Part shown: one piece after another, positions 35,108 to 47,534 of the stretch | Position numbering within the stretch: position 1 is the stretch's first letter | Layout of the letters: every line of letters starts with the position of its first letter | Assembly (NCBI GenBank): GCA_000750105.3 | Contig: JPHH03000003.1 | Location: 1,054,001 to 1,118,000, forward strand | DNA length: 64,000 bases | Reading direction: 5' to 3' | Source: Tolypocladium sp. Sup5 PDA-1 | Lineage: Eukaryota > Ascomycota > Sordariomycetes > Hypocreales > Ophiocordycipitaceae | Notes under the pieces: model-generated | The model's input: only the letters and a program-made list of their open reading frames with translations | What the model was told of the DNA's origin: nothing | Databases searched by the model: none | Made by a program: the position numbers and the translations under genes

Positions 35108-36724
35108 GGAGGAGGGGCTCTCTGCCACTATTGCTGGGCTGTACCGTTACCGAACGATCGCCTGAATATAAAGCGAGGATTGCAGCGTTGCGATGACACT
35201 TGAGGGACCACCGTATGACACGAAGTACGTGCTTTGAGTACCACTGGGAGTTGCTGAATAAAGCGCGCCCGTATTTCTGGCTACCTAGGTAGGTAGGTAC
35301 TATCGCATATTAGGAGCTGGAGAGCACAGGGCAGTGACATGTGGCCAGGCGGCTTGAGCACAGGCGAGGGACCGAGACCCGAGTTCTTCTCGTGGCCCAG
35401 GTAAGAATGTACGGATAGAAGGATCTTTATTTAGCCACACGACAGTCCCTGTCCCTGTCAGGCTTCCTGGCTGCCGGTGGCTGAGATCAGCGTTGGGGGG
35501 GTTGCATGCAGAGATTCACATGCGTGAGGCGTCAGATGACGATGGTGGTAACTTGCAGCAGCGTGGGAGCGAGCGCCAGGACCCGGCGCAAGTTGACGAC
35601 CAAAGAGTCCAGCTCAGCCAGAGAGGTCGGGCGATTCCTACACTATACCTCTTAGCAATAGCATTAATACCTTCCAAGGTTCTCCGCCGCCGCATATACG
35701 TAATCTTAAAAGTCCATGCGAGGCCTCTGAGCCAGAGCTCTGCCAGTGGATGCGCCACCAGAAAGTCGAGGTTGACAGTCCGCACCAACGCCGTTGCGGC
35801 ACCTGTTCGCGGGGACCGAGACCCTGAAAAGGCAGCGGCAGCCTGCTGAGCCACAGCCACAGCCCCTGCTAGCCGACCCGCGCTGCGTCACCGCGGGGAC
35901 GGATCGGGTCCCACTGATGGGCCGCTGGACCGCGCACCTCTTCACTGCACCTCGATCCGACACACATTCCAGAAACCACCACGAACCCTCTGCTTTGGAG
36001 CGCCGCACGACGCCGCGCAACCTCGCTCGGCGTGTCACCTCGACTCTGGCCTTGTGTAACGTCCGATTGCAGGCTCACGTTTCGCAAGCTGACGTCACCT
36101 TGGTAAGCGTGAGCTCTTATTTTGACTGGCTGGTTGTGAGGAAACACGCCATCCTCGTCGCCGCCAACTGTCTGCCACCCTAGTCACTCTGCCACAACAC
36201 CTTTGTTTCGCAGCCTGCCTAAGGCGTCTGATCTGCTTTCAACACCAGAATTGCATGGAGGCTTTCGTCCAAGGAAGATCCATCTAGTCTGAAGTCGAGA
36301 GCGCTTGCCTTCTCCCGTACGCTTTCCATGGGAATCTCTTGTCGTTGGCTGGCCGTTTCTCTCTCACCGATTGCTCCAACTTTGTCCCCAGCTCTCAGCT
36401 TCATCCATCGTTCGACGTGCGCGGCTAATGCTTTTTTCCCCACTCAGAATCCGCCATCCAGTTGATTCAAGCATCTCGATTCACCGTGCCGTTGTCGAGG
36501 AGCGGCTTTCGATCTTCTCTGCTACCACCAGTTGCGTGTGCGACCCATCTCGTTACTTAGCGCTGCCAGCCAGAAACCGACGCGAATCTCACTCTTTTCG
36601 ACGCGAAGCTACGTCGCCTCACAACGCTCGACTCTCCTTGATATGGTGCTTGGCGTAAGACAGCTGGGATTAGCAAAGTTCCTCCCGAGTTGCAGTCTCT
36701 GGTGACTAGCTACGTCAAGCAGCG
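35108..36724. other. Intergenic: CUE-protein 3' flank and J-protein upstream region
   Basis: 1617 bp without a supportable gene. A palindromic run of TAGG units (ctacctaggtaggtaggtac) lies at about 35280-35299. The last 500 bp are pyrimidine-rich and fit a long 5' leader of the J-domain gene. Confidence 0.5.
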
Positions 36725-39576
36725 ATGGTACCCACACGGGACTACTATGGTGACCTGGAGCTGCCCCCATCGGCAGATATCGCAGAGATTAAGAAGCAAT
36801 TCAGAAGACTCGGTATGCAACTTCCACCAACTACGAAACCGACATCTACTGACCCGGATTTAGCCCTCAAATACCACCCCGATCGAAACCCCGGCCGAGA
36901 GCAGGAGGTCAACTCCAGGTTCCAGGTCATCCAGTCGGCCCACGAGATCCTCTCGGACCCGCAACAGAAGGCCAAGTATGACGCGACTCTTGGTCGACCG
37001 GGCCGAATGGGCGGTGGCTCTGGGGTGAAAGGCAACCCGTGGCAGGATGTCAGCCAGCAGTTTCCAACGCCACCTCGCCGGAACACTGCTGCACGAAATG
37101 CGACTTCGGGAGCACAGCGATGGCAGACTCGGTTTTCCAATGGAGTTCCTCCCACTGCGAAGCAGCATGCGGCGGCTGATCCAGAGGCCAAGAAGAACGC
37201 TGCCCGTGCGTTTGAGAACATGCGCAAAAATCAATCGCAGGGAAGCGCCAAGAACGCACAACGCGAAACCCGACCGTCGCAGCCTCCTCCGATGCCTCCT
37301 CGTACCGAGTCCGCAAAACAACGTGCCCAGGCCTCCTTTGGAGCAAGAAAGACTGGCTTTCACCCCCGTTCAGCTGATCCAGGTGATGAGCCTTCGGTTT
37401 CAAGCCAAAGCTACTACACGAGGTCCAGCACGGAGCGTCCACAGGCACCTCAGCCTCCACCCCGGAAGCCAGTTCCCACCGCCGTGCCCGACCCTTTGAG
37501 CCAGTTCAGAGACCGAGATGGCTATGCGGCAGACACCCGGCAAGCTACGCCGTACTCGTCTCACGGAGGCGAGAAAACGGATCCATTTGATGGGGTTCCT
37601 TTGGGCCGCGCGAAGAGCAGCAGGGAGTCGTATCGTCGCGATGACCATTCTACCTCAGATGATGGATTTCCCAGAGAACAGATGCACCGCAGTTCCAGCG
37701 TTCCCAAGTCTACCAGCAAGGAGGGGGCAGGCCCGGGTGGAAACGTGCCCAGGGAAGATGGTACTTGGCCACACACCTCCGATGAGGCGCCCGATGAATA
37801 CACCGACACATCCTTCAAGTCGCGCACGAATGCCAAGTACAACTCTTCGGCGGCCCATGGCTCGACTGCCTCTGCAGGCCAAGTCCCGAACACCGAGAAA
37901 CGTGAGTGATATCCCCCGGCTTGTCGTGTCTACAGAGCTAACTAACACCTTTTCCAGACCCTAAGCCACAAGACTACAGTGGTGGTGGACCTTCAATGTA
38001 TGACACACCTCGCAATGAGCAATCGTTCTCGCGTTCAGATTCTGCGGCATATGGCACAAATCACACCGACCGCTTCAACTCCATTTGGCAGGCGATTCAT
38101 GACTATGACATTGCCTGCCTCTACGGGTCAAGCAAGGAGTCCACATCCAACCTGGCTCCCAGTGGAAACCAGAATACTCCCCACTCTCTCCCCCCTTTCG
38201 AGAGGCAGCAGCACCTAGTTCTCGATCGCTTGATCAGCAATCTTGGAGCTGGCATGCAGCCCGAAAGAGAGAGAGCCCATCACGCTGATTCTACCCCTGA
38301 CAATCGCAATGTGGAGGAGTTTGCTGACAGACCTTGCACCGATAGCTTCAACTTTTCAGTCGGCGATGATGCGTTTGAGCAAACGTCACCCTCAACAGGC
38401 CCGAGCCGGTTTGCCAAGAGCAGCGTCGATGACATCAACACGCAGTTTGTCAACGATGACGGTTCAAATACATGGCAGTTCAGCGCCGGTAACGGTGAGC
38501 AAGACGGTAATCAGACTGGTCGACCTCTCTCTGGCGGCCGCGCCAATCGCCGCTCACCTCAGACGCGCCCAACCATGCAACGAACCGAGAGTGCTAACGC
38601 CGAGCCTCAATCAGAGGCATCTTCGAGCGCTTTCAACGCGAATGGCTGGAGTGACAAGTTCGGACCGCAGACTTTTGTGCCGCAGCCAACACCTGGCGCA
38701 TCAGCTTCGCCCACACGGTCGAGCCGCGCGAACTCTAAGAAGGTCAAAGCCAAGCCGACCGCAGGAAATGCTGCCGTTGTCGTCGACAGCAGCAGCGATG
38801 ATGAAACCTATGATTGGCCAGGACGGAATGCGCAAACAAAGTCCAGTGGAGTGGAAAGCCCCCAGGCTATGGATATTGATTCGCCGCCGTCTGCTCCAAC
38901 AGTGCCTCCTATGCAACCCGGCAGCGCGCGAAACATCCATGTCGAGCCCTCGCGGCCTGAATGGCGGCCTGGAAACGTCGATGCCGTGACAGGTGATGCC
39001 GGACCTGCGCGACCAGAAAAGATTCCCATAAATGCAAATGCCGCTGGGTCCGAGGACAGCGAGGAATTCAGAGCCAGCTTTGCGGACCTGAAGAATGTTG
39101 CCCCCTTTGCTCAGCAAAAGGTCGGCCTCCGGTCGTTTACGGACCTCAAGGATAACTTGCCTTTCGAGAGCAAGGCGTCGGAGGAACTGCCGATCAAAAT
39201 GCCCAAGGCTCAACCCTTGGTCTTCCCTGCGGCCCCCGAGGCACCGCGCCTCCCACCTACAGTTGCCATTGAAGGCATGAAGCCAAATATCGCATCTTGG
39301 AGCAAGTATCTGGCGGACTTTGAGAGCTATCTTCAGCAGTGGGATGACTTCAACGGACAGGTGGTCGATCACTTCGCCACTCGCAAGGCTCACATTGCTC
39401 GAACCAGATCCTCGAAGGGATATACATTCTTGGGAGCCCGCGGCGACGGCGACATCCAGGAATACTACAGCTGGGTCCAACAGGACAACGATGTTCGACA
39501 GCGTTGGAACGCTACGTGCGAAGAGCACGAGCAGCGGTTCCGAGAGTTCATGGCGTTCAGAGAAAAGATGAAGTAA
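36725..39576 (+). CDS. Large J-domain (DnaJ/Hsp40) protein of unknown client
   Basis: Three exons, 36725-36812, 36864-37901 and 37958-39576, give 914 aa. The J domain occupies about residues 5-75, with the essential HPD at 34-36 and an intron between helix II and the HPD loop. There is no Gly/Phe region, zinc-finger region or classical C-terminal DnaJ domain, so it is a class C (DNAJC-like) protein. Residues 80-810 are low-complexity, rich in Ser, Pro, Gln and Asn, with short acidic patches (DSSSDDETYDW). The last 100 residues (about 817-914, SWSKYLADFESYLQQWDDFN onward) form a Trp- and Glu-rich helical module unlike the rest. By family knowledge it should stimulate an Hsp70; the client and compartment are unknown. 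No signal peptide or membrane segment is seen. Confidence 0.88.
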
Positions 39577-41243
39577 ACCCATTTATATTTAGAGGGTTGG
39601 CGTACGGACGCGAGAGCTGGTTGGCGATACCGGCTATTCTCATCTCGAAAGGTGTATTCCTGGCATTTTGCTTTCCTCATCATCAGATACGATACCCCAT
39701 ATCACGGCTGCGACTATTGCATCTTGTTTGGAGTTGAGAGATAATTTGGCACATCAGGGGAGGGACAGTTGGGGAACCGACACGGAAGTTGGGTGAATTG
39801 GGCTATGGAGGCATGAGCGCTACTCTTGTGGTATGCGATTCATTTTCATGGCACTGAAACACCCGATTTGTGTCTAATGAATTACGGTACGATTTGTGCA
39901 AGGCATGGAGCTGTCTTTGTATGCTCTGAAGGTCTTGTTCATCACCTTGTCTAACTATTGGACTCTAGGTTATTTAGAGTCGGCGAGTAATGGCGGAAGT
40001 TGGACTGGGGAGGGGTGGTTGGTATAGAGGGGGGGTGCTTGGGGGTGGTGGTTGACGAGAGTCTCCTATCAGCAGCATTTGGGGAGTTGGATTGTGAGAT
40101 ACACTTGTACGTATATAAACGAAGAAAACTTGTGCCATCTGGAAGCATGCTTCTGTCTCTATTGATTCCGTTTGTTTCGGTTTTTGATGATGCTTTGTCT
40201 CATCGAAACGACTGTGCGACAGTTGTCTGGTACAATTTGACTGCTTAAGAGCCTGACCGAAAGAAGGGTGCAGCAGCCAACCAGAGTGCACAGAGTAGAA
40301 ATACAGCTGCCAAAGTACTTGATTTGAACGAAATTCTCAAGTTTGATTATGTGGTCATGTTAGCAGGGAAGAGTCTTGCAGCTCAAGAGGAAGATGCTCA
40401 GTCTGGAGGGCTAGAGCTGCTCTTCCACCGTAAAAAGAGCGGATATTCTAAGGCAGGGCCCACAAGAGTGTCTACAGCTGTCCCGCTGGAGAACAGGCTC
40501 TGGGGCAGCCCTGACGGCTGGCTGCCGGCACATGGCGGTCGTCCTGTGTTTCTGTGCGCTGTACTGACCACCCGTTTGTGCACGCATCGCCAGGCTTGAC
40601 TGTTGTCTCCGGAGAGCTTCGTTATTGCTACGGCAAGTGTCTTTCTCTTTGGTATTCTAACTTGCAGAGAAAAATGAATGCCCTGATAGTTCAAGTGTGT
40701 AGAGTGCCTTGGTACTCTTAACAAGATCAAGGCAAACAGAACTGGCCGATAACTCGTTGCTCTGTCCTGCTGCCACTATTTCTTCGAAACCGTATCAACT
40801 GTTCCCTACCTTCTGACTCCAGCTTAAATGCTTCTCCGGAGCCAGCTGTGCACTACGTCAGTGTTTTAGTGCTGTTCGACTCGCCTAAAGCAGCGTTGCC
40901 CTGGCAAGTGAACAGGACCGAGCTTCACCTCTGCCACTCGTAGTCGCGCCACCCGATTAGGCTTCCCTCTCCGTTCAGCGCTCTCTGAACCATAGTGCAC
41001 CCAGATCAGTAAGCTCTTTTCCTCAAGGATAAAAGGCGCATCTTCTGCCACCTGTTCTCGTCCCTTCTCTTCTCTTCTTCATACAACCACACCTCCTCCT
41101 TTGCAGTTTCCCAACTCTCTGCTCCCACAACTGCAATATTCCCCTTGCACACAAGCTCAAGCTTTCATCTCTAAGCTCGTGCCACTTCATTCATCTCTAC
41201 TTACTATTAACTCATCCATTTCGTCTCCTTTCAACTGCCAAAC
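39577..41243. other. Intergenic: J-protein 3' flank and Myb-like gene upstream region
   Basis: 1667 bp with no supportable gene. The first 600 bp are AT-richer and fit a 3' UTR. The last 200 bp are strongly CT-rich, typical of a fungal 5' leader. Confidence 0.5.
41028..41038 (+). promoter_or_regulatory. TATA-like element before the Myb-like gene
   Basis: The sequence ggataaaaggc lies about 210 bp before the ATG at 41244. A long CT-rich tract follows between it and the start codon, the usual arrangement of highly expressed fungal promoters. Confidence 0.4.
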
Positions 41244-41908
41244 ATGTCTGACACCGAGGTCACTCTTGACAAGCCTCTCCCCTGGACCGATGAAGCAAAG
41301 GTACGTCGCTGCAGCAACCATTTACTACTACCTCTAGCTAACCAGCTTATTCTAGTTTCAGTTCTTGCTTCGAATCATCGCCCAGCTTCGCGGCGATGGC
41401 AAGACGATGAACTGGGCCAGGATCAACATGGCCGGTCGTACCACGAAGTCGCTTCAGAATATGTGGACAAAGATCAACAAGGAAATCTCCGAGATTGAGA
41501 TCGCAGAGAATGGCGAAAACGGAGGGACTCCGACGAAGCCCAAGCCATCTACCCGTAAGTACCTTGTCGAGTCCCGAGTTGCATGAACGTAGCTGACATG
41601 AACTCCAGCACGCAAGGGCCGTGCCAAGAAGGTTGAGAAGTCGGCGCCTACCAACGCCCCTGGAGCAAGCGATGACGATGGTGAGGCCGATGTAAAGCTC
41701 ACCCCGATCACCCCCAGGAAGCGGGCGCTCGCTGGTAAGTTGTCCCCGTTGACCCCTGTCTTCTTTACTGGCAGACACTGACTTTGGGTTCATAGCTCGC
41801 GCGGCCAGCAACAGTGCCGCCAAGAAGATCAAGAAGGCCGCCTCGGACGAGGAGGCCGACGCCGTGATCAAGGATGGCTCGGACTACAACTGCGGCATGG
41901 AGATCTAG
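41244..41908 (+). CDS. Small Myb/SANT-like nuclear protein
   Basis: Four exons, 41244-41300, 41356-41554, 41609-41734 and 41796-41908, give 164 aa. Residues about 12-62 (LPWTDEAKFQFLLRIIAQLRG ... TKSLQNMWTKINKEI) form a Myb/SANT-like three-helix pattern with W at positions 14, 39 and 56. The remainder is basic and Pro/Thr-rich (TPRKGRAKKVEK, TPRKRAL, AAKKIKKAASDEEAD), resembling nuclear localisation and DNA-contact sequence. I do not recognise a characterised orthologue. A chromatin or DNA-binding role is inferred. The strong CT-rich leader and TATA-like box suggest high expression. Confidence 0.85.
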
Positions 41909-43722
41909 CCCTGCCCGAGGTCGCTGTTAGGCTCTGTTTGGACCCGGCAGTTGAGGAGTTGAGGGGTTAAGGTTTCCTTTGTCGTTGATGCCGCCCGCGA
42001 ACCTTTGCTTTGCTTTAGAGGGGTACAGTTGTCTATGAGGACGTTTGAATCACTTGTTGAGTGGTTTGGTAAAAGTTTCGGTTGGTTTCGTGTTGGGCTG
42101 GAGGCATCTTGGTCGATACGATTGCGTTTGTGTCTTTAGACATCGCGAGAAATAGGGGGGGGATATCTCTCGTTGATAACAGACTCAAAATTTGCAAATT
42201 CGACGACTTGTCAATTTGCGAATCGCGTTTGCATGTGGCCAGAGTCTGGGCCGCCCTGTGACTGTTGTCGTAGATGTATTCCGTAGCGCAGAGAGATGAT
42301 GGTCTCAGCTCTTGCAAGGTACTCCCTACACGTATATAGTCTGTACATCCCTTTCCTTTTCTTACTTCCAGACTTCACGACTGATCTGAATTCTTGCTAA
42401 CCGGCAGTTGCTGCGTTTGACGACCCAGCAAGACAAACCGGACTAGCCACTTCGGCAACCGTCACATGATGGGTATTGGCATATGCTCCCGGAGCAGTTC
42501 TTGGACTTGGGACAGGGTGTGGCACACTGTTCTTGACCGGGGTGACGCCCTGCCTAGCCATGCTTGTCACCACCGGACGCCTGTCCGATGGGGTGGTGGA
42601 CAAGCCCCTCCCGTGTCTCTCACGAGAGGAAGAGGCGTTGAGATGGTAGATACAGTGTCGTATCCAGTTTTGTGTCGTTCGAGAGGAAAGTGGTGGGAGT
42701 GACGACATGTAAGAGGTGGAGTGTACACCCTCATGGTGGATGACTGAGACATGCAGCCGCCCTCGAGGAAGTGCGTCAAGTAAACGGCCTTGAAGCAAAG
42801 GCGTCTTTTCGTCGAAAGTACGAATAGCACCCACACCAGTTCGGGAGCAGCGCACCATCAAGGCATCGGCAGAGGGGGCAGAGATGGGACAGACAGATAT
42901 CTGGTATTGTAAGAGCGCCAACCCCCTCCAGTGAGGAACCGGCGCCGGAAAGACTGGAGAAAGGGCGCCATCCAGGTTCATCCGCCCAGGTTCATCCGCC
43001 CATCCCCTCGATGGCTCTAGTGCGGTGCTGTCGCTGCAAGGTGGCGCGCATAGAAGTGAAGATGCATGGATGCGGATTGCAGAGGTCCCGCGCGCCTTAC
43101 ATAAGGCACGGGAGCTACGGCTGCTGCAGCAGCCCTGCGGCGTGCAGAACAGGGGCGGCTGCTCACTAACAACCGTGGTGCTAGTGGGCCAAGTCCGGGC
43201 AATCTCCACTGCCGCCGCCAGCAGGCTACCACAGTGCTTACTCCGTATTGGTACGGATACCTACCTAATACCTGCCCATCCGCCTTGGAGGGCTGCAGTC
43301 TGTATCCTGCTGATCCACCCTGGGCTCTCCAAAGTTGCATCCATTTTTCCCCAGGCTCACATCACATGGGCCGCCAGTCCATCCACCCATCCTTTGCAAC
43401 ACCGCGCCGGCGACAGACTCTCTCTTAGGCGCGCTACCCTCCGTATCTGTATGCGCTGCAACCCTCCGCCGCGCTGACGAAATTATCACGAGCCCGACGA
43501 GCCTGCAGCTGGAATCCGCTCCTGGACGCGCCGCGCTGCAACGACGGTCGAAGCCTCCCTGCGAGTGCATACCGAGTGCAAACCTACACCCGGCGCATAA
43601 AACGATCCCGCATCTGCCTCCCGCGCCGTTTTCTCGACGCACACACCACTTCCGAACGTCTCCTGGATTCTTGCGACGCCCCCAGTCGCGAGACTCCTGC
43701 GCCCACACCCGAACCGCCCAGC
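41909..43722. other. Intergenic: Myb-like gene 3' flank and NMA111 upstream region
   Basis: 1814 bp. A 270-codon minus-strand open frame (42397-43209) is present but has random-looking composition and no domain, so I do not call it a gene. The region carries GTACGAATA at 42818-42826, TACTCCGTA at 43239-43247 and a 14-bp tandem duplication at 42973-43000. The last 150 bp before 43723 include a TAAAA-type box (cataaaacga). Confidence 0.5.
42973..43000. repeat. 14-bp tandem duplication
   Basis: Two exact adjacent copies of caggttcatccgcc lie in non-coding DNA. Confidence 0.9.
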
Positions 43723-46700
43723 ATGAACGGTTCACGAGCTTCGGCCGCGGGCAAGAGAAAAGCCCCGGCCGAGCCTGGCCACGCGCCGCCCGCGAAGAGA
43801 TCCCTCAACGGCAAGCTCTCGGCCGACGACAACACCCCCGACGTTGAAGTTTACGACGACGATTCAGAGCTGTCAGACGACCTCCATGCCCCCATCTACA
43901 TCGACACGCCAGGCAGCCTGGGGGAATGGCAGGACACTATCCAAAAGGTCGTTCGCAACGTCGTCGCCATCCGCTTCTGCCAGACATGCTCTTTCGACAC
44001 CGACCCTGCCTTGACGAGTGAAGCAACCGGCTTCGTTGTTGATTCGGAGCGAGGGTACGTGATGCAACGTGTTTCTTACTGCTTGCGTGGCTCATCGCTG
44101 ACGTGGGCTCGTTCCAAAGGTACATCCTGACAAATCGGCATGTCGTCGGCGCTGGCCCCTTCTGGGGTCACTGCGTCTTCGACAACCACGAAGAAGTCGA
44201 CTGCTATCCCGTATACCGCGACCCCGTCCACGATTTCGGCATCCTGCGCTACGACCCCAAGGCCATCAAGTACATGCACGTCGATGGCCTTGACCTGAGC
44301 CCAGACCAAGCCAAGGGTAGGCCTATACTCCAGCACCGTCCCGCCTGCGTCCGTCTTGGAGCATCAGCTAACACGCATTCATCAGTCGGCGTCGAGATTC
44401 GAGTTGTGGGCAACGATGCCGGTGAAAAGCTCAGTATCCTGTCTGGCGTCATCAGCCGCCTGGACCGAAACGCACCCGAGTACGGCGAAGGGTACAGTGA
44501 CTTCAACACGTGCTACTACCAGGCCAATGCCGCTGCTAGCGGAGGTAGCTCTGGCAGTCCGGTCGTGAGCAAAGACGGTTCGGCGGTTGCCTTGCAGGCG
44601 GGTGGCCGCTCCGACGGCGCGTCGACCGACTATTTCCTACCTCTGGACCGTCCCCTGCGTGCGCTTCAGTGCATTCAACAGGGCAAGCCTGTCACCCGTG
44701 GCGACATCCAGTGTCAGTTCTTGCTCAAGCCGTTTGATGAATGCCGCAGGCTGGGACTTAGCCCGCAATGGGAGGCTGCCATGCGAGAAGCTTTCCCGGA
44801 CGCGACAAACATGCTGGTGGCTGAGATCGTACTGCCTTCTGGCCCCTCGCACGAGAAGATCGAGGAAGGCGATGTCATCGTCAAGGTGAACGGGGAGCTC
44901 ATTACCCAGTTCATTCGTTTAGACGACATCATGGACTCGAATGTTGGAAAGCCGATCAAGCTCCAGCTGCAGCGTGGTGGCCAGGATGTCGAGGTGGAGA
45001 TTGTAGTCGGAGATCTTCACAACATCACACCCGACCGCTTCGTCACGGTGGCTGGCGCAAGCTTCCACAACCTGTCGTATCAACAAGCTCGACTCTACGC
45101 GGTCCCTGTGAAAGGAGTCTATGTTTGCGAGTCGGCTGGGTCATTCAGATTCGACAACACGGACAACGGATGGATCATCCAGACCGTGGATCACAAGAAA
45201 GTCCCAGATCTCGACACCTTCATCGAGGTAATGAAGGGCATTCCTGACCGGGCCAGGATCGTTGCCACTTACAAGCATTTGCGAGACCTTCACACGCTCA
45301 ACACGACCGTTATTTACGTGGACCGACATTGGTCGTCGAAGATGAAGATGGCTATTCGAAACGATGAGACGGGCTTGTGGGACTTTACAGATTTAGGAGA
45401 CCCGCTGCCTCCAGTGGCCCCCGTCCGACGATCGGCCTCTTTCATCGAGCTGGACCACATGCCGCACCCCGGTATTGCAGACCTGATCCGAAGTTTCGTC
45501 CACGTCAACTGCACCATGCCTGTCAAGCTGGATGGTTTCCCCAAGAACCGTAGGTGGGGTATGGGGTTGGTTATCGATGCCGACAAGGGCATCGTTCTCA
45601 TCTCTAGGGCCATTGTCCCTTACGACCTCTGCGATATTACCATTACAATTGCAGACTCCATCATCGTGGAGGCCAAAGTGGTCTTCCTGCATCCGCTCCA
45701 GAATTACGCCATCATCAAGTACGATCCGGCCCTCGTCGACGCTCCCGTCAAGAGCGCCAGGCTAAGCAGCGAGCACCTCACCCAAGGAGCCAAGACATAC
45801 TTCCTTGGCTACAATAGAATCGGACGGGTTGTGCACGGCGCCACCACCGTCACTGAGATCACCGCTGTTGCGATCCCGGCGAACTCTGGAGCACCACGAT
45901 ACCGTGCGGTCAACGTTGATGCCATTACGATCGATAGCAACCTCGGCTCCACCTGCAACAGCGGCGTCCTCGTGGCCCCGGACGGAACTGTGCAAGCGCT
46001 CTGGCTCTCTTATCTCGGCGAACGATCGCCTTGCAGCCAGCGAGATGAGGAGTACTACCTGGGACTGGGCACGCCGACTCTGCTGCCCGTCATTTCGAGC
46101 ATCCAAAAGGGCGAGACTCCTCAGCTGCGCATGCTGTCAGTGGAGTTCAGATCCGTACAGATGTCGCAGGCCCGCGTGATGGGAGTTTCCGACGAATGGA
46201 TCAAGAAGGTGACGCAGGCGAATCGGTCGCACCATCAACTGTTCATGGTCAGCAAGAGGACTTTCGAGCGGGGCGAACACCCAGTGTCCCTCCTCGAGGG
46301 AGACATCATCCTGACCTTGAACGGCAAGATTTGCACCACGATATCGAACTTTGATGTCATGTACTCCAACGAGGTCCTGGATGCCGTCATCGTCCGAGAA
46401 TGCGAGGAGCTGCATCTGCAACTGCCGACTGTTGCTGCCAAGGATATGGAGACGGACCACGCCGTGTCGTTTTGCGGTGCTGTTCTTCATCGCCCGCACC
46501 AGGCAGTGCGGCAGCAGATCAGCAAGCTTCACAGCGAGGTGTATGTGTCCAGCCGGATCCGTGGCTCTCCCGCCTACCAGTACGGCGTTGCCCCGACAAA
46601 CTTCATTACGCATGTCAACGGCCAGCCTACCCCTGATCTGGAATCGTTTATTGAGGCAACCCGCAAGATTCCTGACAATACTTGTGAGCCTACCCCTGCG

Positions 46701-46945
46701 TATCACGACAATGTGGTCAATGCTAACAGATATCAGACTTCCGTCTCAAGGCGGTGACGTTCGATAGTGTACCGTGGGTCATCACCATGAAGAAGAATGA
46801 TCACTACTTTCCCACAATGGAATGGATCAAGGACGGCAATGAGGCCTGCGGATGGCGACGAGTGACATACGAGGGAACGGAGGTCTTCCAGGGAGAGGCT
46901 GTTGATGGGATCCCCCCTGTTGTCGAGGATACCGAGATGGAGTAG
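43723..46945 (+). CDS. NMA111: HtrA-type nuclear serine protease NMA111
   Basis: Four exons, 43723-44054, 44120-44316, 44386-46683 and 46737-46945, give 1011 aa, matching the roughly 1000-residue Nma111 family. The N-terminus is basic (GKRKAPAEPGHAPPAKR), a likely nuclear localisation signal. The first trypsin-like domain has an intact triad: H118 (TNRHVV), D149 (VHDFGIL) and S234 (GGSSGSPV). PDZ segments follow, then a second protease-like repeat at about 455-690 without an obvious catalytic serine motif, and further PDZ sequence. This duplicated build is diagnostic of the fungal protein. Family role: yeast Nma111/Ynm3 is a nuclear HtrA homologue that cleaves the IAP Bir1, promotes apoptosis-like death and aids heat tolerance. 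Confidence 0.95.
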
Positions 46946-47534
46946 ATGCCTGGTGGGGAGCCTGCGGACCGACTTCCAGGGCCAGTCCGCGAAGCCTCTA
47001 CCTGGCAGTGTGCGATAAGACGTTTCAAGGGGTTCAGGAACTTGGCATTGGGTCGGGGCGTTAACATGGCTATGAAGGATTTCGTGGAATTTTCTGGAGC
47101 TGTTTTGCAGCCGTGGTTTGTACGGTGTTACGGCAAGGCCAGGACGATACCGGCAACCTCAGCAAGTGCCCAAGTCTCTTGTCAGCAAGGAAGTTACATA
47201 GACAGGCAGGCATACAGGCTCCGTCAGCGGCGGGGCCTATTTGTAGAAATGATGTTCTGTACGGACTATCAAGTGCATTGGTGATGAAGCGCGTGGTGTG
47301 TGTGTTCATGGAAGGAATGGAACCTGCTGTGATGGTGGGGTGCCGCGCCCCGCAATGATGAACTTACTGGCACATGGATGGGCAGGTAGCGTCGTCTGCC
47401 TGGAGCTGACGATTGCCTCTACTTCGGGGGGACCCCCAGCTTCAAACTGTAGCCTTTCCCCCCTTCGCAATCATCCTCCGTCGCGACGACTGTCTGCGTG
47501 CTCCCCCTTACAGCTCCCAACCAAGACGCTCATC
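46946..47534. other. Intergenic: NMA111 3' flank and IST1 upstream region
   Basis: 589 bp between plus-strand genes. No gene is seen. The last 80 bp are pyrimidine-rich. Confidence 0.5.

Noticed and set aside
42397..43209. 270-codon minus-strand open frame in the NMA111 upstream region
   Set aside because: Rich in Ser, Pro and Arg, with no recognisable domain or conserved-looking block and no intron support. An orphan gene cannot be excluded without expression data.
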